This document shows, piece after piece, positions 1 through 10,578 of a DNA stretch of 64,000 nucleotides (positions within the stretch are counted from its first letter, which is position 1; every line of letters begins with the position of its first letter). The notes below the pieces were generated by a model. That model was not told the DNA's origin. It did no database searches and saw nothing but the letters and a program-made list of their open reading frames with translations. Source of the DNA: Nelumbo lutea. Lineage: Eukaryota; Streptophyta; Magnoliopsida; Proteales; Nelumbonaceae. The position numbers and the translations under genes are program-made. Where the stretch lies: the NCBI GenBank assembly GCA_022828595.1, contig JAKGHH010000005.1, positions 56,167,655 to 56,231,654 of the forward strand, read 5' to 3'.

Positions 1-914
1 GCCGAATTTCCATGAGCGAACTCGTGAACGCCACTCGGAACTTCGCCAGCGACGGGATCATCGGCGATGGAAGCTTCGGGCTCGTCTACAAGGCTCGCCT
101 CTCGAACGGCGTCACTGTCGCCGTCAAGAAACTCTCTGAAGACGCCTTCCAGGGGTTACGCGAGTTCAAGGCCGAGATGGAGACTCTGGGCAATATTCGC
201 CACGGGAACCTCGTGAAAATGCTCGGCTACTGCGTGTCCGGCGCCGACCGGATGCTAATCTATGAGTTCATCGAGAAGGGCAGTCTGGACCAGTGGCTGC
301 ACGACACCTCAACAGAAGGGGCGCCGGCGTGGTCGTCGTCCATGGTACGCGAGCCCTTGGGTTGGGAGACCAGGATTAAGATCATCAAAGGAGTGGCAAA
401 TGGTCTGTCTTTCCTGCATACTCTGGACAAGCCCATCGTTCACAGAGACATCAAGTCCAGCAACGTTCTGTTAGACTCTGAATTTGAGGCACACATTGCT
501 GACTTTGGACTGGCTCGGAGGATCGATGAGTGGCACTCTCACGTATCGACGCAAGTCGCCGGGACGATGGGGTATATGCCGCCGGAGTACAAGGATGGGG
601 TCATGGCTGCGACGGTGAAGGCCGACGTCTACAGCTTTGGAATACTAATGCTGGAGGTTGCGACGGGAAGGCGTCCGAGTTGGCCGATAAAGATTGAGGA
701 AGGGAAGGAGGGTGGATTGATTGAGTGGGCGAGGAGAATGGTGGCAAAGGAGCGGCAGCTGCAGACGATCGATGCGTCAATGTCGAAAGAAGGGTTGGGA
801 GAAGCGGAAGTTCGGGAGTATTTCAGGATTGCTTGTTTGTGTACAAATGATACATCCAGAGATAGGCCATACATGGGAGAAGTTGTTAAACTGTTGAACC
901 AATTGTCGACATGA
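1..914 (+). CDS. LRR receptor-like kinase, C-terminal kinase domain (5' partial)
   Basis: The reading frame is open to the left edge (Arg-Ile-Ser precede the Met at 12), so the gene starts outside the window; the extracellular LRRs and membrane segment are not visible. Counting from Met 12, a full Ser/Thr-Tyr-kinase-like domain follows: P-loop GDGSFGLV (residues 18-25), ATP-binding lysine in AVKK (K39), catalytic loop HRDIKSSN (144-151), DFG (164-166) and PPE (190-192). All catalytic residues are present, so it should be an active plasma-membrane receptor kinase facing the cytosol. The juxtamembrane text (ISMSELVNATRNF) and kinase resemble the EMS1/PSKR-related LRR-RLK group; the ligand cannot be told. 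The stop is at 912-914. The gene is GC-rich compared with the AT-rich DNA after it. Confidence 0.93.
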   Translation, partial: RISMSELVNATRNFASDGIIGDGSFGLVYKARLSNGVTVAVKKLSEDAFQGLREFKAEMETLGNIRHGNLVKMLGYCVSGADRMLIYEFIEKGSLDQWLHDTSTEGAPAWSSSMVREPLGWETRIKIIKGVANGLSFLHTLDKPIVHRDIKSSNVLLDSEFEAHIADFGLARRIDEWHSHVSTQVAGTMGYMPPEYKDGVMAATVKADVYSFGILMLEVATGRRPSWPIKIEEGKEGGLIEWARRMVAKERQLQTIDASMSKEGLGEAEVREYFRIACLCTNDTSRDRPYMGEVVKLLNQLST

Positions 915-1670
915 ATGATGAATTCCCACCATGGAAGAAGACTCCAGGTCTGAGATGGGTGTAAATCCTTGAAGCCTAAATTAGAGGAGTTTGGTCGATT
1001 GCTGGAGAGAGGAGCGTGGAGACCCTTTTCGTTTTAATAAGTGGAGAATCGAAAGGTAATCAATTTGTGTATAATTGTGTAGTTTTGTTATATGGGTATT
1101 GTCTGACGTTTGATGAGCTTAAGCCCTTTATAAGCTGGGATGATTCTTCCTTTTTGTCTTGAGGATTTTGGGAGAGACCCAGAAATTTTTAAGTCATTGT
1201 TATCACATCATTAGCTCCTGAAATCAATGCCTTTAGTTGATGCTTCCAAAATTTGATTTTGCAAAATCGACTTTTGTTTCCTCACTCACTGAATACAATA
1301 CATATATCAGTGATTATTAGAGCTAGAGTTGAGTTTTTATTTGAGAGTAGGGTGTTAATTTCTAGTCTACTCGGTTGGTACCCGCCCCTACCCTCCTCTA
1401 TGGGGCGGGTTTTTTTTTCTTGAATAATGGGTTTTGGGATTTTACCACTCCCACATATTATTGGTAAATAAATTTTATGTATTGGATATTGAATTTAATA
1501 ATATTTTAAATTTTATATGAAGGATAATTAATAGTATTGTGTTTTTTTATATTCATTGAAATTTTATTGTTTATTTGTATTATTTCATTTATTTATTATT
1601 TATATATGACAAGAAATAATAAGAAATTAGATGCGTTTTAAACCCAACCCACCTTTACCCTGAATGATTG

Positions 1671-1789
1671 TTGCCGCAGTTGGTGTCAAGCAGATTATCC
1701 CAGAGCTAGTTGAAGTGGTCATCTCGACAAGCAGCACATCGTGGGGTGCGGTCCCTAGGCACTTCCACTCGGGTTCAAGGAGATGAATA
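1671..1789 (+). pseudogene. possible short gene fragment, unidentified
   Basis: Inside AT-rich DNA, about 115 bases have balanced composition and read without a stop from GTT at 1671 to TGA (VAAVGVKQIIPELVEVV, then ISTSSTSWGAVPRHFHSG). It has no start codon, no recognised family and no neighbouring exon. It may be an exon piece carried by a repeat, or chance. Confidence 0.2.
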
Positions 1790-2666
1790 CGTTTTGGGGC
1801 AGATACAGGTTGAGAGGTTTAAGGAGACAGATACGGACTAGAAATTACAAAACCCTCCCCAAATCCACCCCATTTTTACATTAAAGGTGTCAGTTGCGTG
1901 TTTTTTATAGAATAGGGTTGAGTTGTTGTGGCCCAATTGCCCAAAGCCCCAAACTCAACCAATCTCTAATTAGGCATAGTCTTATCCCAATACAACCCAT
2001 TCGAGTAGGGCTTAGCTGAGCCCAACAGACCAACTTGTCAAGTTTGATGAATTGTGCGGAATGGAGATTTGCACTAACTTATTATGTCCATTATTATGGC
2101 ATTTAAAAATGTTTTTGAATCATTGTTGACCCGGACCGAAAATCGTTCAGGCGACCGGTTTCATTCTACCCCAAACTCGGTCCTTGGTCAAAAACCATTG
2201 AATTAGTCAACGAACCATTGACCTGGATGGTTTAACCATTGAACCGTACCCGGAGAATGGTTTGTAGTTTATTACTTATAACAAGTTAGAACAAGAATAA
2301 AAAGAGAAGATCTCTTAGATCTAAGATCTACTGAGAGAGAGATCAATTGAGGGATGTGAGAGACGGTGAGAGACATCTGAGAGATCTGGGAGAGCAGTCT
2401 AGATGAAAAATTTGCAAGAGATAATGAGATCTGAGACTGAGAGAAATCTTAGATCTACTTTCATCACCAATTCACCACTGTCGTAGTTCGCCATCGCTGT
2501 CACAGTTGCCATTGTAAGTCGTCGTTGTCATTGCTGTTGCAACCTACAAGTAACCTCCTCCTCCTCCTCCCTCTCTCTCTCTCTCCCCTCTCTCTTCTAA
2601 ACTCTCTTAATTGTCGATAGCTTCTCAAATTTCTCTCATTCTCAAATAGTCAAACCCTAATTATCT

Positions 2667-2693
2667 TATATATATATATATATATATATATAT
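2667..2693. repeat. (TA)n microsatellite
   Basis: About 13 uninterrupted TA dinucleotides, next to CT-rich DNA at 2565-2600. Confidence 0.95.
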
Positions 2694-4231
2694 GCTTCTT
2701 ACCCTAATATTCCAATCTAATGGGTAAGATGTCATATCATCTATTAAAATATTTAAATCGTTTTGAACCATTTGACCGAATGGTCATCCAGAAACTAGTG
2801 GTTAGAACAAATCCGTTTTGATTTTTAAAACCTTCACTTTTAGTGAACCTTTCTTAAAAAGGGAAAAAAAAATTGTACATATAGACGAAGAGGGTAGACG
2901 AAAGCTTAACAGTTGCAAATACAAGATGCAAATAAACATACCTAAATGTGGTTAAAAACTTTGGTAGTAATGTTTACATGAATTCCACACTGTATAACAA
3001 CACATAAACATACGTGCTTATGGTGATTTGGATATGGATGAGTAGTGACAAATAGATGAGTTTGGATTGGGGTGGAAGCTGATTAAAGGCCGACCAATCC
3101 ACCGACCACTCACATTCATAAGCTATATTTCTAATTCGATATAACCCAACCTAATCCATCCATGTTGACCCATTTGCGTAGATTTAAATTTATGCATATA
3201 TATTTTATTGAAAAATAAAAAAAAAAGTTTCTTATATAATGTCACATGCGCTATTGGACATAATTAAATCAGACTTGATAAAAAAAGTTAGAGAGAGAAT
3301 GAGATAGAGGAATGAGAAAGAAGAGAGAGGGGAGAGGCAATAGATAAGAAGAAGAAAAAGAGGCTTTATAAAGTCAGAAGTGTAACCATATATTGAGATA
3401 TTAAAAAGCATCAAGTAGAGACTAATCCTCCATAAAAGAGGTGGTGATTGGTGAAGAAGAAAGAAAAAATATGGGCCATTATGGGCCTATGTCAAGAATA
3501 GAATGTGCTTATAACAGAGATATTGAAGGATCTGGCTGTGGGCTGCAAAACATTTTTATTTTTTTTTATAAAAATATGGGCCATTATGAGCTACACCTGG
3601 GTCTGTTTTTACATTCTACGTTCTGGGTTCATTTCCAATGAATTTTTGTCTCTACTGCAAGCAATTTGGTGATGCCCACAACCTGTTCGTTCAGATCTTT
3701 CTTCATGGAATTCCTTGATTTTCGGTTACGTATATAATGCTTATATGGAATTCCTTGGTAAGGCATTGACCATGGTTCATGGGTCGAACAGGTCGGACAA
3801 TCGGACTTGACAAAGCCAGATTCATTGTCTGCTCCGTGCACAATTGGGTGTTATAGGAAGTGAAAAAACTCGATGCACTCAATATAGAGTAGGCTGGGAA
3901 ATCTGGTCTTGAATAATATTCTACTTAGTAACTATTCGATCAAAGATGCAATTGGGATTTTACAGGAAATGCCGAATCCCCATGTCCTCTTCAGTCTTCA
4001 TGGAATTCAATCATCAATGGCAACGTAAACCGGAAATGCCAAACTCCATTGTGGCAGATATCTATATTGGTTCATCCTTAGGTTTCTTCAATTGTGAACG
4101 AGGAAAATTCTCAGGCCAGGCATTTTGTCCCTCGCTGATGTCACCAAGCACCATCAGGAAAATTCTAATGGACATCGGAAAAGTAAGTTTACAATACTGG
4201 TTCCCATCACTTCTCAATTTAATTCAGCTAA

Positions 4232-4747
4232 TTAGCGGAGGGGGCCCTGCGTTGCAGGGGCTCGTTGTTCAAGCTCGATTTGAATTAGAGACTTGAGCTC
4301 GAGCTTGAGCTCGGCTGCTGAGTCAAGGTCTCCCTCAATTGTTGAGGTGCCAAATCGATATCTCCCTCAGCTACTGAAGTGTTAAGTTGAGGTTTTTCCT
4401 ATCAGGCAAGGTGTTGAGCTAAAGTCTTCCTTAGTTGACAAAGTGTCGAGCTGAGGTCTCTCTCAGTTGTCGAGGTGCTGAGCTGAGATCTCCCTCAGTG
4501 AATGAGGTGTTGAGCCGAGGTCTCCCTCAATGGTCGAGGTGTCTTCTAGCTCGAGCTCGATTCGAATTAGAGACTTGAGCTTGAACTCAAAAATCCGAGC
4601 TCGGCTCAGCTTGAACTCGACTACCTTTGATTGTAGGTCTCCTAGCAACCGATATGCCAAGCTTAGGTCTCCCTCAGTTGGAGAGAGAGTGACATTCTTA
4701 TAATTTAAAAAGAGATAGAGAGATATGGCATTCTTGTAATTTGCAAG

Positions 4748-4782
<35 letters not shown>

Positions 4783-4960
4783 GTGACATTCTTATAATTT
4801 ATAAAGAGATAGAGAGATATGGCATTCTTGTAATTTGCAAGAAAAAGAGAGAGAGAGAGAGAGAGTCACATTCTTGTAATTTGAAAGAAAAAAAAGCAAG
4901 AGGAGCATTCTTGTAATTTTCATGAAAAATACTGTTAGATTTCATTTCCCTCATCCTCAA
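4232..4960 (+). repeat. dispersed repeat, copy A (TAGCGGAGG end)
   Basis: Starts with TAGCGGAGGGGGCCCTGCG and continues with a GC-richer stretch built from degenerate ~33-bp units ('gaggtctccctcagttgtcgaggtgctgagct' style), then GA-rich tracts with 'ggcattcttgtaattt', and ends with 'catttcagcttaatatattta' at ~4977-4997. The same order is found in copies B and C. It gives the empty site for the element inserted in copy B (cttccTTAgttgac near 4428-4440). Confidence 0.75.
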
Positions 4961-5814
4961 GCCTTCTTACATACACATTTCAGCTTAATATATTTACTAG
5001 CGGAGAGGTTCCTGCGTTGCAAGGGCTTGCTTGCTCATAAAATATCAGGCTTGAGCTTGATTCAAATTAGAGACTTGAGCTTGAGCTTGAACTTGGCTTG
5101 AGTCAAAAGCTCAAAAGTTCAAGTTCAGCTAACTTTGATTACAAGTCTCTCAAGCAGTCAGGGTCTCCCTCAATTGCCAAGGTGCCAAATCGAGTTCTTC
5201 CTTAGCTGTTAAAGTGTCGAGCTAAGTTTTTCATAATAGACGAGGTGTCGAGCTAAGGTCTCCCTTAGGGTCTGTTTGGTTTGTGGGAAGATTTGGGTGG
5301 AATGGAAAAATATAAAAATTTAAAATTTCAGTGTTTGGTTTTCGTTTTATTGGGATAGGATGGGATGGAAAAGTGTAGAAAATGGCACTGTTCACCTTCC
5401 TCCATTTGAGACGAGCATAGGCACGACTACCCCTACAGATATCCGACACCACCATATCGAAAAACCCCTTTGGGAACTTCCGTTCATCCTTCCTCAGGAA
5501 CTTCGAGAACAGAGGCACGGCTATTCGTGGCTGTTTCAGTAGAATGGGAAATAGAATATATTCGATTGTGGCTGTTTCAACCAATATCTCTCCGATTAAA
5601 ATACAATGATCCTATATCTTTAATTCTGCTAATATTGTAACTCCTGCTTTATGAGAAATTTCTTCTCTTTGCATCGTTTTAACTGACATTAATTTTGGAA
5701 ATCAATCAACTTTTAAGCAGAGTATCTACGTTGCTTTCACATTAAAACCCTAAATAAAGGGAAAAAAAGGAAAATAGTCTAGCAGTTTAGAAAAGATTAT
5801 TCGGGGAGACATTG

Positions 5815-6037
5815 GGCTGCGAAATTGAGGTCTGTACGTTTCTGGGTAGGACGATGAAGACTTTACAGACCTCTACGAAATTGAGGTATGTACAGACCTT
5901 AGTAGGACGACGATGAAGACTGCGAAATTGAGGTCTGCACAGACCTCAGTAGGACGACGATGAAGATTACGAAATTGAGGTCTGTACGTTTTTTGGTAGG
6001 ACGATGAAGACTGTGAAATTGAGGTTTGTACGTTTCT
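5815..6037 (+). repeat. irregular tandem repeat, ~45-60 bp units
   Basis: About five units built on 'gaaattgaggtctgtac ... taggacgatgaagact', of unequal length, directly before the hairpin. The last unit runs into its left arm. Confidence 0.8.
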
Positions 6038-6135
6038 GGGGAATCGTCTTCATCGTCATGCCAAGACTCCGACTCTAACCGACCTATTGATGAATTAGAA
6101 TCGGAGTCTTGGCACGATGATGAAGACGATTCCCC
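6038..6135. other. long near-perfect hairpin (41-bp arms)
   Basis: Left arm 6038-6078 (starts GGGGAATCGTCTTCATCGTC) pairs with right arm 6095-6135 with about three mismatches and a 16-nt loop. The arm length and near-perfect pairing resemble a small-RNA precursor or recent inverted duplication. It sits inside a transposon. Confidence 0.8.
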
Positions 6136-7376
6136 AGTTCGTCCTTCCTCAAGACATGCTCACTCTCGCCAGCTCTCAACCCCCTCCATCCGAGTCGAAA
6201 CCTCCCGTTGAGCCTGCCATAGTCTGAAGAGGAAGAAGAGAGAAGACAGAGGGAGAGAAGACGAGAGAAAAGAGAGAAGACGGTGAGGGAGAAGAGAGAA
6301 GAGGAAGACAAAGTCGCACGGAGAAAGGGAGAACGGGACAGAGACAGGGACAAAGATAGGGGAGAGAGAGAGAGAAGAGGAAGACGAACCCAGGGATAGA
6401 CGTAGGGGAATACCGTCTATTCGTCGTCACTGAGAAAGGGAGGGAGAGGAGTCACACTGTTTCTCTCCTTCCTCTTCGTGATAGGAAGTGGTAACAGTGA
6501 TTTCCTATTTTTTCCGCCGGGGTCACACTGTTTTGGTGTGACCCCGATTCCATGATTTTGGGATCCGTCATCCCACATCTTTCATATCCCATCCATCTTT
6601 TTCCCCTCAAATCAAATAAAATAAAAGGGAATATTTTTCATCCCCATCCCACAAATCAAATGGAGCCTTAGTTGACAAGGTGTTGAGTTGAGGTCTTCTT
6701 CAGTTGTCAAGGTACTGAATTGAGATCTTCTTCAGTGATCAAGGTGTTGAGTGGAGGTCTCCCTCAGTGGTTGAGGTGTCATTTAACTTGAGCTCGATTC
6801 GAATTAGAGACTTGAGCTTGAGCTCAAAATTTCGAGCTCGGCTAAACTCGAACTCTACTACTTTTATTGCAGGTCCCCTAGCAACTAAGATATCGAGCTG
6901 AGGTCTCCCTCAGATGGAGAGAGAGTGGCATTCTTGTAATTTACAAGGAGAGATATGGCATTCTTATAATTTATAAGAAAAGAGAGAGAGAGTGGCATTA
7001 TTGTCATTTGAAAGAAAAAAAGCAAGAGAGAGAGAGAGAGAGCTGATAGGAGAGAGTGGCATTCTTATAATTTCAATGAAAAAAAGGTAAAAAATACTTA
7101 TTCCATTTCCCTTATCTCTAGCCTTCTTACGTATACATTTCAGCTTAATATATTTATATTGATATAAGGAGAAAGAGATTGTATTCTTATAATTTTTAAG
7201 AAAAAAAAGAGAGAGTGGCATTCTTGTAATTTGTAAGAAAAAAAAGAGAGAGTTGGTAGGAGAGAGTGGCATTTTTTTTTTAATTTGTAAGAAAAAAAAA
7301 GCAAGAGAAAGGGAGTTGGTAGGAGAGAGTAGCATTCTTGTAATTTCTATGAAAAACAAGACAAAAAATATTGTTA

Positions 7377-7858
7377 GATTTCATTTCCCTCACCCTCATG
7401 CCTTCTTATGTATACATTTCAGCTTAAAGCTCGAACTTTTGATCTCAACCTCAAATCTCTAATTTGAATCGAGCTTGAGATAGACAACACCTCGACCACT
7501 GAGGAGGACCTCGGCTCAGCACCTCGATCAATGAGGGAGAGCTCGACTTAGCACCTCTCGACAACTAAGGGAGACCTCAGCTCATCACCTTGTCAACTAA
7601 GGGAGACCTTAGCTCAACACCTCGGTTGCTAGGGAAACGTCAACTAGACACTTCAGCAATTGAGGGAGACCTCAATTTGGCACTTCGACAATTAAAGGAA
7701 ACCTCAGCTCGGAACCTCGACTGGTTGAAAGACTTGCAATCAAAGGTAACGGAACTCGAACTTCCAAATTCGAAGTTGAACTTAAATCTATAATTCGAAT
7801 CGAGTTCGAGCCTGATAAATTATGAGCAAGCCCCAGCGATGCAGGGCCCCCTCCGCTA
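7377..7858 (-). repeat. dispersed repeat, copy C (inverted)
   Basis: The reverse complement, from 7858 inward, begins CTAGCGGAGGGGGCCCTGC and follows copies A and B through the ~33-bp units. It meets a second 'ccttcttatgtatacatttcagctta' end at ~7400-7424. With copy B it forms a 2.9-kb foldback arrangement. On the plus strand it ends CTCCGCTAG followed by T. Confidence 0.7.
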
Positions 7859-8192
7859 GTTTATATTGATATTGATATAGATAACTCATGCTCCCAAAAA
7901 TAGCTTCTTCAACACGGTTTGGTAAAAAAAACAACTTTTCATAGTTTAGGTAGTTAAATGACGATTTCAATCCTCCTCACCACAGGTTATTTCGATATCA
8001 TTTTCATGGAGCAATGGGTCAGGTAACGGGTTGTACCAATCCCGAACTAATTAGTAACCGATTTCATATTGTAGATCCAAAACTTATCCATTTATTAACC
8101 GGTATGGTCTGACCCGATTAGATTCATAATTGTTGAAATCTTTAATTACCTACTATAATACCATCTTAAAATTTTATTATTGATAATATACT
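7859..8192. other. short intergenic stretch
   Basis: No gene seen. It is AT-rich with a 'gggtcaggtaacgggt / ggtctgacccgatt' repeat relic, and ends with the ATACT target site (8188-8192) of the following retrotransposon. Confidence 0.6.
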
Positions 8193-9071
8193 TGATGAAG
8201 GAAAATTTAGCCCGACCTCACAGCTATGCAACACGTGGCAAAGACAACAGCTCGGCACAAAAGCAAGCCTAAAGCGCGAACACCAAGGGGACACCAGCGT
8301 ACCAAACTCCCTACTGGGGGCCCGAACTCACCCTTGGCCCCAAACCAGAAAGTAATCCGAGCTGGCCTACCTTGTAACCGTTCGGGATACACCTCGCCGA
8401 ACTGGCCGATTTTGTAACAGTTCGGAATACACCTCGCCGAACTGGCCAACCTTGTAACAGTTCGGGATATACCTCGCCGAACTGGCCAACCTTGTAGCAG
8501 TTCGGGATACACCTCGCCGAAATGGCCCGCCCTATACATACCTCCGAACTCAAGACTTCGTCTCGTTCACCACTCCACATCACCTTCTGGGCACCAAAAC
8601 CAAACAAGTCGTACCATGCCTAACACTGAGGAAGTCCGTACCTGAGGGCGCCGCACCCGACTGACTTGGGATCTGATGCTTGGCGGCCGCACTCTAAAAC
8701 GGCCACCTGCCACCGCCACCTGACACCGCCATCTCCAGTTAGAGAGACGGTTAGGCAGTGGCGGTTCTGTCCCAGTAGAAAGGACGATGACCGAATTGAC
8801 GGACGCAATAGTAATCATACCCGACCTGACAAGGGCCTCGGAACGAGTGCGCCAAGTGATTATAAGAACCCCTTGCCCCCAACAAACAAGGTATGTGAAC
8901 TTTGCGCTATCTGGTCTACACTCTGCCTTTGAGAGATTACTGACTTGAGCTTCGGAGTTGTCACACCGGATTCCCCCCGGTGCTCTCTTCTTTCCCGTTT
9001 CAGGCTCCCCGACACTCCAACTTAGAGGTGAGTTCGTTGACAGCTAAGACCGGCCGGATTGCGCTCCATCA
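8193..9071 (+). repeat. 5' LTR
   Basis: 879 bp, TG...CA ends, paired with 17613-18490. It contains four tandem 40-bp units at 8371-8530 and a weak TATA-like TATAAG at 8861. Confidence 0.95.
8371..8530 (+). repeat. four tandem 40-bp units in the 5' LTR
   Basis: Units start at 8371, 8411, 8451 and 8491 (c/tTTGTAACAGTTCGGGATAC...). The same four units occur in the 3' LTR at 17791-17950, so the array predates this insertion. It lies upstream of the putative TATA, in the U3 region. Confidence 0.93.
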
Positions 9072-9073
9072 AT

Positions 9074-9090
9074 TGGCGCCATCTGTGAGA
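9074..9090 (+). other. primer binding site
   Basis: TGGCGCCATCTGTGAG starts three bases after the 5' LTR. The TTGGCGCC start is common among Tat-type plant gypsy elements; the exact primer tRNA was not determined. Confidence 0.7.
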
Positions 9091-9158
9091 TATAGCTTCT
9101 AAAAGCCTCTCTCTAAATCTCTTCTACCTACCCTCCTTTCAAAAACTCCAACACTTAA

Positions 9159-10457
9159 ATGGCCTCCTCCAACAGTGCCGGACGTGGAACCGAAACAGCC
9201 ACTACCGGAGAGCAACTTCATCCTCCGGCGGTGTGCATTGGGCAGTTCACCATCCCCCTTTCAGTGGATGGGATCCCAAGCTTGAATGTGCCACACGCGA
9301 TGGCACCTCTCCCACTATCCATCGAAACGAACTTCGCGGAACCAACTGTTGTCCCACTGGCAGCCCGCCAAAACCAGATAGATGATCTGATGCAATGCAT
9401 GCGGGCAATGCAGGCCCAAATGCAGCAGTTCCAGCAGCACCAACTCCAGCAACACCAGGTGTTGCACCACCTCTCCCAACACCATTATCAACAACAATTC
9501 CCTCAGCTACCCTTGAACCAGCCGCTCCCCCCCGGCACCCTGTTTCAAAGCCGGTCAAAGCCTCCCCCCAAGGTGGGCGACCTCACCAAGGAGAGGCTTT
9601 CCGACCGCAAAACCCCCTAACAGTCAGGCCTCATCCCCGGGCCGAAAGCAAAGAAAGATCACCCCCGGCTCGCAGCCCGCCGGTGGGTCAAGAACCTCGC
9701 CAACAAAATCACCTCGGTGCTCCAAGCCCGAGTTCCCACTCACGGAGAACCGCTTCAGCGCCTTAGCAGCAGGCCAGCAACCCGGGCCCATCGAGCTCGG
9801 CAACACATAGGTAAGCAACGCCAGCACCAGGCCCACTCAAAGAAGGCACCGGCGAAGTCACCGAACTGCTACTAGCGTGCTACCTGAGCTTAGAGGCAAG
9901 GAAGAAACGAGCACAGGCGAGGTAAAAACCATCCCCATTCTCTCAGTTCCTTCCCCCTTTCAGCAGAACTTTTGGCAGTCCCCTTGCCTAGAGATTTCAA
10001 ACTCCCTTCTCTGGATAAGCATGATGGGTCCTTCGACCCCAATGACCACGTCGACGCGTTTCAATCGCAAATGCACCTCGCTAGGGCAAGCGAGTCGTGC
10101 ATGTGTGTGGCCTTCACCACCACCTTCAGAGGGGTGGTCCGCACCTGGTACCGGAACCTAGCTTCCGGGTCAATAAAAAGCTGGCCCCAGTTCGTGCAGA
10201 TCTTCACTACGCACTTTGTCATTAGTAAAAGGTGTCCCAAAACCGAGAAAAGTATCTTCGGGGTAATCCAAAGAGAGGGAGAACCCATCCGGAGCTACAT
10301 CAAACGACACATGGTTCAAAAGAGGGGTGACGCACAAAGAGTTCAAATGGCACATGGTGGCCAGCCAGCCAGCAACCATGGCCGACTTCCTCAAGCTCGC
10401 GGACAAGTTTATGAGAACAGAGGAAGAGATCAACTAGAGAATCGAAGGCGGGGTTGA
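9159..10457 (+). pseudogene. gag: gag polyprotein (broken)
   Basis: Starts at ATG 9159 with a Gln-rich N-terminal part (residues ~75-115 rich in Q/H), but the frame stops at 9620. The capsid-like retrotransposon gag domain is readable at 9972-10457 (LPRDFKLPSLDKHDGSFDP, then HVDAFQSQMHL and VRTWYRNLASGSIKSWPQF). The link between the two parts is lost through frameshifts or deletions, and the domain ends early after 'SYIKRH'. Confidence 0.88.
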
Positions 10458-10578
10458 AAAAAGAAAAAGAGAGGGCGAGCAGCCCTCCAATCCCGATGAC
10501 AGAAGAGGCCATAACCGAGAGAAGAAGCCGAGCCAGCCGTCCCGAGCTCCCTTAGCAGATCAGACGGATTACACGCCA

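Larger units (their letters stand above)
915..4231. other. intergenic, AT-rich, repeat relics
   Basis: No gene is supported. The first ~250 bases are probably the 3' UTR of the kinase gene. 1466-1560 is a dispersed AT-rich repeat seen again at 31410-31500. 2105-2275 is a degenerate repeat of direct and inverted 'gaccggttt / aaaccattga' text, similar in style to 22790-23010. CT-rich and TA microsatellite tracts lie at 2560-2693. Short ORFs at 3232-4296 show no recognisable protein and no coding bias. Confidence 0.6.
5268..6667. mobile_element. PIF/Harbinger-like non-autonomous DNA transposon (1.4 kb)
   Basis: Flanked by TTA on both sides (5265-5267 and 6668-6670). Termini are inverted repeats: GGGTCTGTTTGGTTTGTGGG at left, reverse complement of the right end GGCTCCATTTGATTTGTGGG. 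The uninterrupted sequence exists in copy A of the host repeat, which confirms the insertion and the 3-bp target duplication. A TTA/TAA duplication is typical of PIF/Harbinger. No transposase is readable; the interior holds a minisatellite (5815-6037), a long hairpin (6038-6135) and purine-rich DNA. Confidence 0.75.
4998..7160 (+). repeat. dispersed repeat, copy B (CTAGCGGAG end), interrupted
   Basis: Begins CTAGCGGAGAGGTTCCTGCG at 4998 and matches copy A through the ~33-bp units, is split by the 5268-6667 element, and resumes at 6671. It ends in GA-rich tracts with repeated 'ggcattcttgtaattt' and 'catttcagcttaatatattta' (7136-7156). The CTAG end, read on the minus strand, resembles a Helitron 3' terminus (hairpin then CTAG followed by T), but no clear 5' TC end was found, so the class is uncertain. 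Confidence 0.7.

Noticed and set aside
8207..8932. ORFs inside the LTRs (both strands)
   Set aside because: They repeat in both LTRs, follow the 40-bp tandem units and match no protein.
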